A DNA stretch of 64,000 bases, taken from positions 62,001 through 126,000 of the forward strand of contig NZ_QODK01000002.1 in the NCBI RefSeq assembly GCF_003324485.1, in the 5' to 3' direction. The notes under the pieces are model-generated. The model saw only the letters and a program-made list of their open reading frames with translations, was not told the origin of the DNA and made no database searches. The first letter of the stretch is position 1. Every line of letters begins with the position of its first letter. Both the position numbers and the translations under genes were made by a program. This document shows positions 46,401 through 54,918 of the stretch, piece after piece. The stretch is from Cohaesibacter intestini. GTDB taxonomy: Bacteria > Pseudomonadota > Alphaproteobacteria > Rhizobiales > Cohaesibacteraceae.

Positions 46401-46996
46401 CTCTCAAGTGTGTCACCAAAGAAATCAAGCCGCACCGGCTCCTCGGCCCCTGGCGCAAACAGATCGAGAATGCCGCCGCGCACCGCATATTCCCCCTGCT
46501 CGCGCACCGTCGGGGTACGCAGGAAGCCGTTGGTCTCAAGCCAACCAATCAGGTCGTCCATATCAACACAGTTTCCCGGACGGGCCGACCAGCTCTGTTT
46601 GCGCACCGACGCGCGGCTCGGCACCCGCTGGAGAATCGCATTGACGGAGGTCAGCAACACGGTTGGCTGACCGAAGGTCTGGTAGGCCATGCGCGACAGA
46701 GCCGTCATGCGCCGAGCCGAGATTTCGGCATTCGGCGACACCCGGTCATAGGGCACGCAGTCCCAAGCTGGAAACGAAACACAGTCCAGCTTGGGTGCAA
46801 AATAGCGCAAAGCCTGTTCCATCGCCGCCATCCGCCGATCATCACGGGCAACATAGACCGCAACAATCTTGCGGTCCTTATTGGCCTTGAGATGAGCAGC
46901 AGCCACTTCCGCCAGCGCATAGCCTTCCAGTCCGTCAGGCACATGGGTGACGTTGATCATCATCGAGGAGGACAGGGCGTCAGAAAAATTGGTCAT
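43493..46996 (-). CDS. mfd: Transcription-repair coupling factor Mfd
   Basis: An 1167-aa helicase-like translocase that pushes stalled RNA polymerase off damaged DNA and recruits UvrA. Domains in order: UvrB-like N-terminal region (YAVRGGILDLFAPG), the RNA-polymerase-interacting CarD-like domain (GDIVVHIEHGIGRFMG), superfamily 2 helicase with Walker A GDVGFGKTEVA and DEEQ box LLIIDEEQHFGV, the second helicase half (LRGRVGRSKTRAYA) and the C-terminal TRCF domain. The ATG at 46996 is preferred over a TTG at 47041. It lies downstream of sdhE on the same strand. Confidence 0.97.
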   Translation of the reverse strand: MTNFSDALSSSMMINVTHVPDGLEGYALAEVAAAHLKANKDRKIVAVYVARDDRRMAAMEQALRYFAPKLDCVSFPAWDCVPYDRVSPNAEISARRMTALSRMAYQTFGQPTVLLTSVNAILQRVPSRASVRKQSWSARPGNCVDMDDLIGWLETNGFLRTPTVREQGEYAVRGGILDLFAPGAEEPVRLDFFGDTLESIRSFDPQNQRSVGQLREIELVSASEVVLTDEAVSSFRRRYTASFGASTRDDMLYQAVSEGRRYQGIEHWLPFFNDDLESLLDFTEDAPVLLDPLSDDAIGERMDLVQDHYLARKEGMESGLEQSVPYKPIEPSLLYLDKEEWTSRLGTQTRIRMSPFDVPPTGVKTIIDLGGKQGRTFAAERSADNVNVFDAVIEHIKTLKEQKKRVTIACWTRGSAERMHQVLTDHGISGLVPYETWAARSVITAKQVGLTVLELESGFETDKDVVIGEQDILGDRLIRSKRRRKKSSDILTEATSLSQGDIVVHIEHGIGRFMGLQTVDAAGAPHDCLEIHYAGGDKLFLPVENIELLSRYGSEDTEAQLDKLGGVAWQARKSKMKARIRMMADQLIKVAAERELRQGERITPPEGLYDEFSARFPFDETEDQFNAIEQVFDDMGSGRPMDRLVCGDVGFGKTEVALRAAFIAAMNGKQVAIVVPTTLLARQHYKTFADRFAGFPLIVEQASRLVSTKQLNQTKKGLKDGSVDIVVGTHALLGKSIEFRDLGLLIIDEEQHFGVKHKERLKELRADVHVLTLSATPIPRTLQLALTGVRELSLIATPPVDRLAVRTFISPFDALTIREALLRERYRGGQSFYVCPRITDIAQIKTFLEEQVPELKVAVAHGQMPAGQLDDIMTAFYDGKFDVLLSTTIVESGIDVPTANTLIVHRADMFGLSQLYQLRGRVGRSKTRAYALFTVPAKKVLTPTAERRLKVLQSLDTLGAGFQLASHDLDIRGAGNLLGEEQSGHVKEVGYELYQQMLEEAVASLRSGDMTIMEDKWSPQISIGTPVLIPDSYVADLQLRLSLYRRLADLVDANEIDEFGAELTDRFGPQPDEVKHLLKIVYIKGLCRKANVEKIDAGPKGAVIGFRNNEFVNPQGLVQFITEQGLLAKIRPDQRIFLARDWNNPGARLKGTAVIMTQLAKIAQVQS

Positions 46997-47083
46997 TGCG
47001 AAATGTGGCTCATCAAAAGGCGGGAACAGAACGGCAGGCAATTGCCTTATGGCACAAAAGACACCCTAAAGGCCAGAAATGAC

Positions 47084-47132
47084 AAAGGCGGCCCGATAGA
47101 TCGCCCAGAGAACGAAATGTCGGACCGCCTTT
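47084..47132 (-). terminator. Possible terminator between sdhE and mfd
   Basis: AAAGGCGG (47084-47091) pairs with CCGCCTTT (47125-47132) around a long loop with extra CCG/CGG pairs. On the minus strand only TTT follows the stem, so termination would be weak and sdhE-mfd read-through is likely. Confidence 0.4.
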
Positions 47133-47144
47133 GAAAAATCCAAA

Positions 47145-47444
47145 TCAGAGCAAGCCTGTTTCGAAATTCTCGTGGTAGTTTTTGATTTTGTAGAAGAGCG
47201 GGCAATCAAAGGCTTCCGGCACGGGCAACTCGTCGGTGAACCACTGAATCAAATCGCGGTCAAACTGATCCAGCAGCATTTCCAACTGCCCCAGTTCCTC
47301 ATCACTGAGATTGTCCAGCTCGCCATCGACGAAACGGCCAAACATCAGGTCCATTTCCTTGATACCGCGATGCCAGGCACGCATGAGAATCTTTTTGCGG
47401 CGGACATCAAGCCCTTCACTGCTACGGGTGGTACCTTGGGACAT
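47145..47444 (-). CDS. sdhE: Succinate dehydrogenase assembly factor SdhE
   Basis: A 99-aa protein of the SdhE/Sdh5 family that helps attach FAD covalently to succinate dehydrogenase flavoprotein. The signature RGxxE is in RRKKILMRAWHRGIKEMDLMFG (residues about 16-37), followed by the four-helix bundle with LDQFDRDLIQWF. It lies between recG (divergent) and mfd (same strand, 148 bases away), a conserved alphaproteobacterial arrangement. Confidence 0.93.
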   Translation of the reverse strand: MSQGTTRSSEGLDVRRKKILMRAWHRGIKEMDLMFGRFVDGELDNLSDEELGQLEMLLDQFDRDLIQWFTDELPVPEAFDCPLFYKIKNYHENFETGLL

Positions 47445-47632
47445 GGTCTAGCTCCTATGAGGGTCTTTTCAAAGTTGGTTCTGTATAGCGCCTGTCAACG
47501 CACTTGTCAGCATCTGATCGATCAGCTATCACAAAACAAATAGTGAACATGGATTGACGTTATACAGGATTTTGTCCATGCTTCGCATGATTTGTCCATT
47601 GCCCCAAAAGAGCCGATCAAAAGAGCCACACC

Positions 47633-49738
47633 ATGCGCCCTAGCCACCTCAACAGCTACTTTGCGTCCCTGATGTCGCTCAAGGGCGTGGGACCCAAGAT
47701 CGCACAAGCCTTTGCCAAGCTATTGCGCGGTGATGTTCTGCTCGAAGCCCGGCGGATTGATCTGCTGCTGCATATGCCGGTCGGGGTGATCGACCGCAGC
47801 CTGCAGTCCGATCTCGCAACCGCCCCCGAAGGGGCCATCGTCACAGTCAAGGTGACCATCGACAAACATCTGCCGCCACCACGCAACAATCGCCGTGTCC
47901 CTTATCGCATTCTCGCCCATGACGAGACGGACGATCTGACGCTGACCTATTTTCATGCCAAGGGAGGCTATCTCGAAAAGCAATTGCCCGTCGGCGAAAT
48001 GCGTTACATTTCGGGTCGGTTGGAGCGGTTCAATGGCGGCCCACAAATCACCCACCCGGATCATGTGGTCTCGGAAGCCGATTTTGCCACCATGCCACTG
48101 CTGGAACCCGTCTATCCGCTGACGGCCGGGCTGTCGGGCAAAGTGCTGCATAAGGCCGTGCAAGCGTCCCTTGATGATCTGGAATCCTTGCCCGAGTGGC
48201 AGGATCAGGCTCTGATGGATCGGGAAAAATGGATGCCCTTCGACGAAGCGCTCCGGCGTGTCCATCTGCCGCACGATCTCGCTGATCTGGAAGAAACCTC
48301 CCCGGTCCGCAAGCGCTTGGCCTATGACGAATGTCTCGCCAACCAGTTGGCACTGGCGCTCGTGCGCAGCAAGGTGAAAAAATCCGCAGGCATCGCCCGT
48401 TGCTGGGAGGGCAAGCTAAAGGCAAAACTGCTCGCGGCCCTGCCCTTCACACTGACCGGCAGCCAGACTGAGGCCATCGCAGACATCGAGGCCGATCTGG
48501 CTTTACCTGAACGCATGTTGCGGCTGGTGCAAGGCGATGTCGGCAGCGGCAAGACCATGGTTGCCCTGATGGCCGCCGCAGACGTAATCGAATCTGGCTC
48601 GCAAGCCGCGATGATGGCGCCGACCGATCTGCTGGCCCGCCAACATTATCAATCCGTCAAATCGCTGTGCGAGGCGGTTGGCATCCGCGTTGCGGTTCTG
48701 ACCGGCAAAGACACAGCCGCCACGAGGCGCGACACCTTATCGGCACTGGAAAAAGGCGACATCGACTTCCTGCTCGGCACTCATGCCTTGTTTCAGCAGA
48801 CAGTCGTCTTTGCCGATTTGGGGCTGGCAATTGTTGATGAGCAGCACCGCTTTGGTGTCCATCAGCGACTCACTCTGTCGGCCAAGGGCGAAGCAACAGA
48901 CTTGTTGGTGATGACTGCCACCCCGATCCCGCGCACCCTCGTGCTCACCCATTATGGCGACATGGATGTCTCCCTGCTGACCGAAAAGCCGGCGGGACGC
49001 AAACCGATCGACACCCGCACCATGAATCTTGAAAGACTGCCCGAGCTTGTCCAACGACTGGCTCAAGCCATTGATCAGGGGGTGAAATGCTATTGGGTCT
49101 GCCCGCTGGTCGAAGAATCCGAGCTGCTTGATGCGACCGCCGCAGAAGATCGCTACGCCACCCTAAAGCAGGTCTTTGGCAATAAGGTGGAACTGGTCCA
49201 TGGCCGCATGACATCGGATGAGAAACGCTCCGCCATGGAACACTTCAAGGATGGCGACGCGCAAATCCTTGTCGCCACCACGGTGATTGAAGTCGGCGTT
49301 GATGTGCCCGAAGCCACCATCATGGTGATCGAACATGCCGAACGCTTCGGCCTCGCCCAGTTGCATCAGCTGCGCGGCCGAGTGGGCCGTGGCGACAAGG
49401 CCTCATCCTGCATCCTGTTGTTCAAGGGGCCGCTTGGCCAAGTGGCGCGCGAGCGGCTCAACATGATGCGCGAAACAGAAGATGGCTTCCGCATTGCCGA
49501 GGCCGATTTGCGGTTACGTGGAGAGGGTGACGTGTTGGGCACCAAGCAATCGGGCCTGCCGGGCTTTCGCCTGACCGACCCGGAAGCCCATAAGGGACTG
49601 ATGGAAATGGCCCGCACGGAAGGCCGCCTGATCATTGAGACCAATCCGGATCTGGAAGGCATCCGTGGTGCAGCCTTGCGCGATTTGCTCTATCTATTCA
49701 GCAGAGACGAAGCAATCCGTTTGCTCAAAGCCGGTTAA
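47633..49738 (+). CDS. recG: ATP-dependent DNA helicase RecG
   Basis: A 701-aa helicase that regresses stalled replication forks and processes Holliday junctions and R-loops. An N-terminal wedge (OB-fold) domain covers about residues 1-240. The helicase core has Walker A GDVGSGKT (about 300), the DEQH box IVDEQHRFGV (about 400), TATPIPRTL and the late motif QLRGRVGRGD (about 580). The C-terminal region GLPGFRL... closes the family length. AAGAG precedes the ATG. Divergent from sdhE. Confidence 0.97.
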   Translation: MRPSHLNSYFASLMSLKGVGPKIAQAFAKLLRGDVLLEARRIDLLLHMPVGVIDRSLQSDLATAPEGAIVTVKVTIDKHLPPPRNNRRVPYRILAHDETDDLTLTYFHAKGGYLEKQLPVGEMRYISGRLERFNGGPQITHPDHVVSEADFATMPLLEPVYPLTAGLSGKVLHKAVQASLDDLESLPEWQDQALMDREKWMPFDEALRRVHLPHDLADLEETSPVRKRLAYDECLANQLALALVRSKVKKSAGIARCWEGKLKAKLLAALPFTLTGSQTEAIADIEADLALPERMLRLVQGDVGSGKTMVALMAAADVIESGSQAAMMAPTDLLARQHYQSVKSLCEAVGIRVAVLTGKDTAATRRDTLSALEKGDIDFLLGTHALFQQTVVFADLGLAIVDEQHRFGVHQRLTLSAKGEATDLLVMTATPIPRTLVLTHYGDMDVSLLTEKPAGRKPIDTRTMNLERLPELVQRLAQAIDQGVKCYWVCPLVEESELLDATAAEDRYATLKQVFGNKVELVHGRMTSDEKRSAMEHFKDGDAQILVATTVIEVGVDVPEATIMVIEHAERFGLAQLHQLRGRVGRGDKASSCILLFKGPLGQVARERLNMMRETEDGFRIAEADLRLRGEGDVLGTKQSGLPGFRLTDPEAHKGLMEMARTEGRLIIETNPDLEGIRGAALRDLLYLFSRDEAIRLLKAG

Positions 49739-49749
49739 TCGAGCCGCGC

Positions 49750-50649
49750 TCACCGGCCCAGAACCGGAAAGAATTTGCGTTTTCTACGCGTCTGTTTCCG
49801 ATCGGACAGCGTATCTGCTTCCTCTGATGGACCGTCACTTGGGGATGCATCTTCAGGCGCATCCACCTCAATCTGCGCGATGTCTGCCACATCACTCTCG
49901 ATGGTCTGAGGTTCGATACCGAATTTCTCGGCAAGCTTGTCCCGCTCTTCTTCAGCGGCATGTTTGGCAATGAAGTCTGGCGTCACAAGACCCGCAGAAA
50001 TAACCAGCTTGGCAGCATCTTCAACACTCATATCAAGGATGATCACATCCTCCCGCGGCACGAACAGCAGGAAACCGGAGGTCGGGTTCGGTGTGGTCGG
50101 CAAGAAGACCGAGATGAACCCCTCGTTGCTGCCTGTCCGATCGGCCAACCGATGTGAAACTTCCCCCATGGTGCTGGTCGCGATAAAGGACAGCGCCCAC
50201 AAATCCCGCCGTGGATATTCGATCACCGCAGCCTTCGTGAAGGTCTGGCCTTTCTGGGAGAGGACCGTCTCGAATATCTGCTTGAGCGCGTTGTAAATGT
50301 TACGCACCAAGGGCATCCGGCCCACCATCACCTCGCCGTAACTCAGGAAGGAGCGGCCAACAAAGTTGGCCGTCAGGAAGCCCAGAATGGTCAGAATTAT
50401 CAGCGAGAAGATAAGCCCAACGCCGGGCACAGAGAACGGCAGATAATTGTCCGGATTGTAGATATGCGGGATGTAGGGTTTGACCGTATCATCGACCCAC
50501 TGGATGAAGGACCACGTGATGAACAGAGTGATGCCGATCGGCGCGGCGATGACAAGGCCGGTCAGAAAGTAATTTCGAATGCGTGCGCCAAAACTCAAAC
50601 CGGCATGCTCCTGAGAGTCTTTCTTGTCTTCGCCTTTATGTTTGGACAT
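49750..50649 (-). CDS. DUF502 membrane protein
   Basis: A 299-aa inner-membrane protein of the DUF502 family. Two strong membrane helices lie at about residues 25-50 (YFLTGLVIAAPIGITLFITWSFI) and 75-100. The family motif GRMPLVRNIYNALKQIFETVLS follows at about 112-133, then a cytoplasmic domain containing VFLPTTPNPTSGFLLFVPREDV. The C-terminal 60 residues are acidic, then basic. Function unknown. The ATG at 50649 has AGGAAG eight bases upstream. Convergent with recG, with 11 bases between the stops. Confidence 0.88.
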   Translation of the reverse strand: MSKHKGEDKKDSQEHAGLSFGARIRNYFLTGLVIAAPIGITLFITWSFIQWVDDTVKPYIPHIYNPDNYLPFSVPGVGLIFSLIILTILGFLTANFVGRSFLSYGEVMVGRMPLVRNIYNALKQIFETVLSQKGQTFTKAAVIEYPRRDLWALSFIATSTMGEVSHRLADRTGSNEGFISVFLPTTPNPTSGFLLFVPREDVIILDMSVEDAAKLVISAGLVTPDFIAKHAAEEERDKLAEKFGIEPQTIESDVADIAQIEVDAPEDASPSDGPSEEADTLSDRKQTRRKRKFFPVLGR

Positions 50650-50971
50650 ATTCTGCTTCTTCCTGTTGAGCGCGCACCTGTCGAGCGACCTGACCGGGAG
50701 CGGGAAACCGCATCTCACACGTCTCGAACAGCGCACCATCGCTGACTTGCATGACTGGTCGGCATGACTGCATCAAAACAATCCGCCCACCGGGCACACC
50801 AGACAACCTATCTTGTAAATAGTGCGGCGACGCGCATTTGAAAAGCACAATCAGCGTGTTTCGTGCCGTTTTCGTGATCTCTGAGCAATTGCACCCAGCG
50901 TTTCAACTGCCTATATGCTAGGGTGGCCGCGCACACAATTGAAGTTGCGTCGCAATCGCGAGAAGTCATCC
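50650..50971. other. Intergenic region between divergent membrane-protein genes
   Basis: About 320 bases between the DUF502 and DUF454 genes. It should hold both promoters; no other feature is evident. Confidence 0.45.
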
Positions 50972-51367
50972 ATGGAACATTTGAAACGCCCATTCTACAT
51001 GTCGATCGGACTGATCCTGTCCGGCATTGGCATTGCAGGGGCATTTCTTCCCGTTTTGCCGTCGACCATCTTCTTTATCGGAGCAGCCTACTTCTTTGCC
51101 CGCAGCTCTCCCCGTCTTGAGGCCTGGCTTCTGACACACCCTTTGTTTGGGCCACCCGTCGTCGCCTGGCAGGATCACGGCGCAATTCCGCGCAAGGCAA
51201 AATACCTTGCCTTTGCGGGCATGGCGTTGGGGTTCGTCTCATTTCTCTATTTCGTGCAGCCCGGACTTTGGCTTCTTGTCGTAGTGTTCCTGTTTTTTGC
51301 TGCCAGTGCACTTTACGTCGGCACAAGACCCGATGGACCAACGCCCAATCCAAGCTCAGACCTATAG
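50972..51367 (+). CDS. DUF454 (YbaN-like) inner-membrane protein
   Basis: A 131-aa protein with three to four membrane segments. It shows the YbaN family pattern: GLILSGIGIAGAFLPVLPSTIFFIGAAYFFARSSPRLEAWLLTHP and then GPPVVAWQDHGAIPRKAK. Function unknown. The ATG at 50972 is preceded by GAGAAG six bases away; an in-frame upstream start at 50915 lacks a site. It is convergent with glmS. Confidence 0.88.
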   Translation: MEHLKRPFYMSIGLILSGIGIAGAFLPVLPSTIFFIGAAYFFARSSPRLEAWLLTHPLFGPPVVAWQDHGAIPRKAKYLAFAGMALGFVSFLYFVQPGLWLLVVVFLFFAASALYVGTRPDGPTPNPSSDL

Positions 51368-51390
51368 GTCTTTCCCTCCATGGCGGGGAA

Positions 51391-51412
51391 AAGGGCGCCA
51401 TCGGGCGCCCTT
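51391..51412 (-). terminator. Intrinsic terminator after glmS
   Basis: A perfect 9-bp stem (AAGGGCGCC at 51391-51399 with GGCGCCCTT at 51404-51412). On the minus strand the stem ends in TTTT. Confidence 0.7.
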
Positions 51413-51427
51413 GCATGATGCAGGCGA

Positions 51428-53254
51428 TCACTCCACGGTGACGGATTTTGCCAGATTGCGCGGCTGATCGACATCGGTACCCATGAAGTTTGCCGTGTGA
51501 TAGGCAAGCAACTGCACCGGCAAAGCAAGAACGATCGGTGCGATGATATCCGGCACGGTCGGCATGACGATCGTCTGACAATCTTCAAGCCCGTTCTTGT
51601 CCGCCCCCGCCTGATCGGTAATCAGGATGATCCGACCATCACGGGCCGCCACTTCCTGCATGTTGGAAACGGTCTTCTCATAGGAAGAATCATTTGGAGC
51701 AATGACGACAACCGGCATGGTCTCGTCAATCAGGGCAATCGGTCCGTGCTTCAATTCACCCGCCGCATAGCCTTCCGCGTGGATATAGGAGATCTCCTTG
51801 AGCTTCAGCGCCCCTTCCATGGCCAGCGGGAAGTTGGTGCCGCGGCCCAAATACAGCACATGCTTGACCTTGGAAAGATCATGGGCCAGCGCCTCGATAT
51901 CGTCGGAGGCTTTCAACGCCTGACGGATATATTTTGGCAGCTCACTCAGTGCCTTGACATAATCTTGCTCTTCCGCCGCCGAAATGGTGCCCCGCGCACG
52001 ACCAGCCATGATGGCCAAGGCCAGCAACACCGACAACTGGCAGGTAAAGGCCTTGGTCGAAGCCACTCCAATTTCCGGTCCGGCAATGGTCGGGAAGATT
52101 GCATCGCTTTCGCGCGCGATGGTGCTTTCCTGCACATTGACGATGGCCGCAATATGCTGCTTTTGGGCACGGCAATAGCGCAAGGAAGCCAGCGTATCTG
52201 CCGTCTCACCCGATTGAGAGATGAACAGGGCCAAGCCACCCTCTTCCATCGGCATCTCGCGATAGCGGAATTCTGACGCAACATCGATATCGACCGGAAT
52301 GCGGGCCAGACGCTCAAACCAGTATTTGGCCACCACGCCCGCATAATAGGCCGTGCCGCAAGCCGACATGGCAATCCGGTTCAAACTGGCAAAGTCAAAG
52401 GGCAGCTTGTTGTTCAACCGGACGGTGCCGGAAGCAAAATCAACATAGTGAGCAAGGGTATGCTGGATTACCTCGGGCTGCTCATGCATTTCCTTTTCCA
52501 TGAAATGCTTGTGATTGCCCTTGTCGACAATGTTGGCCGAAGCCTGCGCCGTGGTAGACCCGCGTTGAACCAGTTCGTTATGCTCATCAAAGATCGAGAT
52601 TGTGGTGCGGCTCAGAACCACCCAATCGCCTTCTTCGAGATAGGTGATCTCATCGGTGAACGGTGCCAGTGCGAAAGCATCGGACCCAAGGAACATCTGT
52701 CCTTCCCCGTGACCAACTGCCAAGGGCGAGCCGCGACGGGCACCGATCATCAGGTCTTCCTCGCCGGAAAAGATAATCGCCAGCGAGAAAGCCCCTTCCA
52801 ATCGGCCGAGCACAGCGGACACCGCATCGACCGGCATCTTGCCTGCATTGAGTTCATCCTGAATGAGATGAACAACGGTTTCGGTATCGGTTTCGGTCTC
52901 GAACACGTGGCCCTTGGCGGTCATCTCTTGGCGCAACTCGCGGAAATTCTCGATGATGCCATTATGAACAGCGGCTACATTGCCCGCGACATGCGGATGA
53001 GCGTTGGTTTCGTTCGGGATGCCATGGGTCGCCCAACGGGTATGCCCAATGCCAATGGTGCCAGCCAGCGGATTGTCACCCAGTAGCAATTCGAGATTGC
53101 GCAGTTTGCCTGCGGCCCGCCGCCGTCCCAACTGCCCCTCATGGATCGTGGCAACGCCAGCGGAATCATATCCGCGATATTCAAGGCGCTTCAAGGCATC
53201 GACGAGCAACGGAGCAACAGCTTCGTTACCAAGAATTCCAACAATCCCACACAT
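51428..53254 (-). CDS. glmS: Glutamine-fructose-6-phosphate aminotransferase GlmS
   Basis: A 608-aa enzyme, exactly the usual length, that makes glucosamine-6-phosphate from fructose-6-phosphate and glutamine for peptidoglycan and lipopolysaccharide synthesis. The glutaminase domain starts with the catalytic Cys2 (MCGIVGILG), which fixes the start at 53254; GHTRWATHG and HNGIIEN follow. Two SIS isomerase domains come next (SACGTAYYAG; SQSGETADTL; GRGTNFPLAMEGALKLKEISY) and the end is the conserved PRNLAKSVTVE. AGGAAAG precedes the ATG. It lies 154 bases downstream of glmU on the same strand. Confidence 0.97.
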   Translation of the reverse strand: MCGIVGILGNEAVAPLLVDALKRLEYRGYDSAGVATIHEGQLGRRRAAGKLRNLELLLGDNPLAGTIGIGHTRWATHGIPNETNAHPHVAGNVAAVHNGIIENFRELRQEMTAKGHVFETETDTETVVHLIQDELNAGKMPVDAVSAVLGRLEGAFSLAIIFSGEEDLMIGARRGSPLAVGHGEGQMFLGSDAFALAPFTDEITYLEEGDWVVLSRTTISIFDEHNELVQRGSTTAQASANIVDKGNHKHFMEKEMHEQPEVIQHTLAHYVDFASGTVRLNNKLPFDFASLNRIAMSACGTAYYAGVVAKYWFERLARIPVDIDVASEFRYREMPMEEGGLALFISQSGETADTLASLRYCRAQKQHIAAIVNVQESTIARESDAIFPTIAGPEIGVASTKAFTCQLSVLLALAIMAGRARGTISAAEEQDYVKALSELPKYIRQALKASDDIEALAHDLSKVKHVLYLGRGTNFPLAMEGALKLKEISYIHAEGYAAGELKHGPIALIDETMPVVVIAPNDSSYEKTVSNMQEVAARDGRIILITDQAGADKNGLEDCQTIVMPTVPDIIAPIVLALPVQLLAYHTANFMGTDVDQPRNLAKSVTVE

Positions 53255-53408
53255 GGCAATGTCTTTCCTGAAAAAGAGGGTCGTCGTTGATACGACGCGC
53301 AAATATTCATTTGCTTTTGGGTAACCCACGCAAACCGGATTCGCGAAATCAAATCAGTTTGCAGTTTCTAACGGCCCAGTCTTTAAAAGACAGGTGTCAA
53401 ACGTAACC

Positions 53409-54752
53409 TTATGACTTTTTGGCCTTTTTTGCCCTGAAGGCAGCCGCCCAGCCGTCCTTTACGAAGGCCTTGGCACGGGTCACGGCAAGGGCATCAGCGT
53501 TAACGGGAGATGTGATAACGCTACCGGCCCCGACAATCGCGCCGTCCCCGATCTTGGCCGGAGCAACCAGAGCGGTGTTCGACCCAATGAAGGCCCCGAC
53601 CCCGATGTCGGTCTGGAATTTGTTGAACCCATCATAGTTGCAGGTGATGGTCCCGGCCCCGATATTGGCCTTCGAGCCAATGCGGGCGTCGCCAATATAG
53701 GACAGGTGATTGACCTTCGCCCCTTTTTCGATCTTCGCCTTTTTGGTCTCGACAAAGTTGCCAATCTTGACGTCCGCTTCCAACTCGGTGCCCGGCCGCA
53801 GACGCGCATAAGGACCAACAACACAGCCTTCTGCCACGCTCGCCCCTTCCAGATGAGAAAAGGCGCGAATGGTGGCATGGTCCGCAATGCTGACGCCGGG
53901 TGCGAAAATCACATTCTGCTCGATCAAGACATCCCTGCCCAGCTTGGTATCGTGAGAGAAAAACACTGTATCAGGCGCAAGCAGGGTCGCCCCCTCTTCC
54001 ATCGCCTTGAGCCGAGCTGCAGCCTGATAGGATGCTTCAACCTTGGCCAGATGAGCGCGATTATTGACCCCTTGCAACTCCGCCTCTGGCGCTTCGATCG
54101 CCGCCACGGCAAGGCCGCGTGCATTGGCAAGCTCGACCGCGTCGGTGAGATAATACTCCCCTTGGGCGTTGTTGCTGCCGATGCTTTCGAGCAAAGACAG
54201 GATCACCTTGCCAGAAAAGCCCATGATGCCGCCATTGCAGAACGTGACGCCCAGCTCCTCAGGGCTGCAATCCTTGGCTTCACGGATCGCCACCAACTTG
54301 CCGGCCTCTTCGAGCAGACGCCCATACGGCCCCGGCTCATCCGTTCGGAAGCCAAGCACCACCACATCATTGCCCTCAGCCAGCTTCTGCCGCATGGCAA
54401 GGATGGTTTCGGTGCGCAAAAGCGGCGTGTCGCCAAACAGCACGATCACATCGTCGCAAGCTTCAACCAGATCGGCCTTGGCGGCCAGCACCGCATGGCC
54501 TGTGCCCAGCCGTTCCGTTTGTACGTGCGCATATACAGCGGGGTGAATGGCCGCTGCCGCCTTGTGGACAGCCTCCATTTCAGGCCCGACCACCACAGAC
54601 ACCAGTTCAACACCCGCGTCCCGCGCCACCTTGGTCACATGACCGGCCATCGACAGCCCGGCCACCTCGTGCAAAACCTTTGGTTTGCTGGACTTCATGC
54701 GGGTTCCCTGACCTGCAGCCAGAATGATCGCCTGGCATCTACGCTCAGCCAT
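53409..54752 (-). CDS. glmU: Bifunctional GlmU (UDP-GlcNAc synthesis)
   Basis: A 447-aa enzyme that acetylates glucosamine-1-phosphate and transfers UMP to form UDP-GlcNAc. The uridyltransferase domain begins LAAGQGTRMKSSKPKVLHEVAG; GTGHAV and FGDTPLL are also visible. The C-terminal half is a left-handed beta-helix of hexapeptide repeats (GVSIADHATIRAFSHLEG..., GAGTITCNYDGFNK) that carries the acetyltransferase site. AAGGAGAG lies seven bases before the ATG at 54752, better than the in-frame upstream start. It works directly after GlmS and GlmM and is encoded upstream of glmS. Confidence 0.97.
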   Translation of the reverse strand: MAERRCQAIILAAGQGTRMKSSKPKVLHEVAGLSMAGHVTKVARDAGVELVSVVVGPEMEAVHKAAAAIHPAVYAHVQTERLGTGHAVLAAKADLVEACDDVIVLFGDTPLLRTETILAMRQKLAEGNDVVVLGFRTDEPGPYGRLLEEAGKLVAIREAKDCSPEELGVTFCNGGIMGFSGKVILSLLESIGSNNAQGEYYLTDAVELANARGLAVAAIEAPEAELQGVNNRAHLAKVEASYQAAARLKAMEEGATLLAPDTVFFSHDTKLGRDVLIEQNVIFAPGVSIADHATIRAFSHLEGASVAEGCVVGPYARLRPGTELEADVKIGNFVETKKAKIEKGAKVNHLSYIGDARIGSKANIGAGTITCNYDGFNKFQTDIGVGAFIGSNTALVAPAKIGDGAIVGAGSVITSPVNADALAVTRAKAFVKDGWAAAFRAKKAKKS

Positions 54753-54918
54753 GAATGCTCTCCTTGCGGACAATTAATTTTCTCTATGCTTCTTAGTTCA
54801 TATTTAACTAAGGAACAATTGAGACACTTCATAGAACGACCCTTGCGGGACTCACAAAAAAAGACTTTGCTTAACGGAGCGTGAAACACAGATTCGCGCG
54901 TGAAGGAGGCAGTTTGTA

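Noticed and set aside
43505-47134. Several long plus-strand frames opposite mfd
   Set aside because: Antisense shadows of mfd; no ribosome sites or family features.
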